From PNC22 sp035654175 (GTDB lineage: Bacteria; Planctomycetota; Phycisphaerae; Phycisphaerales; UBA1924): 15,616 bases of DNA. A model generated the notes under the pieces. That model saw only the letters and a program-made list of their open reading frames with translations, searched no databases and had not been told where the DNA came from. Made by a program: the position numbers and the translations under genes. Shown one piece after another: positions 15,061-15,616 of this stretch. Every line of letters starts with the position of its first letter. Positions within the stretch are counted from its first letter, which is position 1. Location of the stretch: the NCBI GenBank assembly GCA_035654175.1, contig DASRXL010000163.1, positions 1 to 15,616 on the forward strand, written 5' to 3'.

Positions 15061-15090
15061 AACGTCTCGCACGCAGCGCACGCCGGCCGC

Positions 15091-15417
15091 TCAGTCGGCC
15101 AGGCGCGGCCCCTCGCCGCCGTGGCCCGCGCCACGCTGCAGCTGGATCTCGCCGTTGCGCTCCTCGTAGCCGCGGATCACCTGCCCCAGGCTGATCGCGA
15201 GGCGCTTGGCGCCCGCCCAGTTCATGATGACGCGCGAGCCCACGGCGAAGAGCAGCACGGGCTCATTGTTCTGCCCCTGGATCGGCAGGTTCATCCCGAA
15301 ATCCAGCACCACCTCGTCCTGCGTGGACGACGTGCGGATGGTGTTGGCGTACGTCGAGTGCATCTTCGACTCGTCGATTCGGAGCTGGATCTGACGGGTC
15401 TGGGGATCCTGAGCCAT
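15091..15417 (-). CDS. DUF3467 family protein
   Basis: The protein has 108 residues with no signal peptide. ATG 15417 is chosen because GAAAGG lies 10 bases upstream and family similarity begins there; the frame extends further upstream but with Arg/Ala-rich shadow sequence. It matches the DUF3467 pattern (PF11950): STYANTIRTSSTQDEVVLDFG (21-41), a SRVIMNWAGAKRL block (61-73) and a GQVIRGYEERNGEI helix (78-91). Family members share Y-A-N near the start, E-x-x-L-D-F, R-V-x-x-S-P-x-x-A-K-R-L and Y-E-x-x-x-G. Here Asn-Trp stands where Ser-Pro is usual. The Gly/His-rich tail (96-108) is probably flexible. The family's role is not known. It is a single-gene unit with its own terminator, convergent with the M14 pair. 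Confidence 0.85.
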   Translation of the reverse strand: MAQDPQTRQIQLRIDESKMHSTYANTIRTSSTQDEVVLDFGMNLPIQGQNNEPVLLFAVGSRVIMNWAGAKRLAISLGQVIRGYEERNGEIQLQRGAGHGGEGPRLAD

Positions 15418-15586
15418 GTCGCGTCTGCCTTTCGATGTAAGGGCGTTGTCAGCCGTGCGTGGAGCCGCCCACCGCGGCCGCGCCGGGCGAGCAAACCGCC
15501 CGCACCAGACGGTAGCACCCAAGCCGCCCCCCCGCGACCAGTCCTTCCGCTCCGCGCCGCCGCCTGGTTCCCCTCAGACTCGCATC

Positions 15587-15616
15587 AGCCCGCGCCGCCC
15601 GGCGCCGGCGCGGGCT
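15587..15616. other. Perfect hairpin at the right edge, possible terminator
   Basis: AGCCCGCGCCG (15587-15597) and CGGCGCGGGCT (15606-15616) are exact reverse complements around an 8-base loop. The window ends at the last stem base, so whether a T-tract follows is not visible. No T-run precedes it for the minus strand. The 199 bp from 15418 to the edge hold no supported gene. Confidence 0.5.

Overview
The window is about 70% GC and densely coding. It most likely comes from a planctomycete of the class Phycisphaerae or a close relative. The reasons are a secreted protein ending in short dockerin-like repeats of the DFNGDG...TRDVIAFLNAW type, many Sec-signal and lipoprotein precursors, a DUF3467 protein, and a TPR protein fused to a YggX-like domain. 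The lineage is inferred from protein style; no rRNA or other phylogenetic marker is present. I see no tRNA, CRISPR array, insertion sequence or phage gene.

Layout. (1) 1-1069, minus: a secreted serine hydrolase of the class C beta-lactamase fold, cut by the left edge. (2) 1182-1811, plus: a TPR plus YggX-like (Fe(2+)-trafficking) fusion. (3) 1903-7321, minus: five consecutive envelope genes, read right to left as LpoB-like lipoprotein, LpoB-like lipoprotein, COG3014-like TPR lipoprotein, YcfL-like lipoprotein (overlapping ATGA junction) and a large secreted protein with a duplicated CsgG/LpoB-like domain. A 184-bp imperfect inverted repeat (6512-6695) lies between the first two. (4) 7436-8674, plus: an RtcB-type RNA ligase with its key residues, followed by a strong hairpin. 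(5) 8745-10322, minus: a secreted protein with two homologous central domains and two C-terminal dockerin-like repeats. (6) 10639-10857, minus: a small unknown protein with a GTG start and a strong ribosome binding site. (7) 11137-14885, plus: two co-translated secreted M14 carboxypeptidase-family proteins; the first has lost the zinc and catalytic residues, the second keeps them. (8) 15091-15417, minus: a DUF3467 protein with a textbook rho-independent terminator facing the M14 pair.

How the genes may work together. The five-gene block carries a COG3014 / YcfL / LpoB set, which I recall as a neighbourhood in some gammaproteobacteria (E. coli has ycfL next to lpoB). An outer-membrane-anchored lipoprotein complex is the natural reading, but its target here is unknown. 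The M14 pair looks like an enzyme with a catalytically dead partner made in step with it. The remaining genes look independent. The points most worth checking are the pseudoenzyme/enzyme pair, the TPR-YggX fusion and the LpoB-type cluster in a non-proteobacterial genome.
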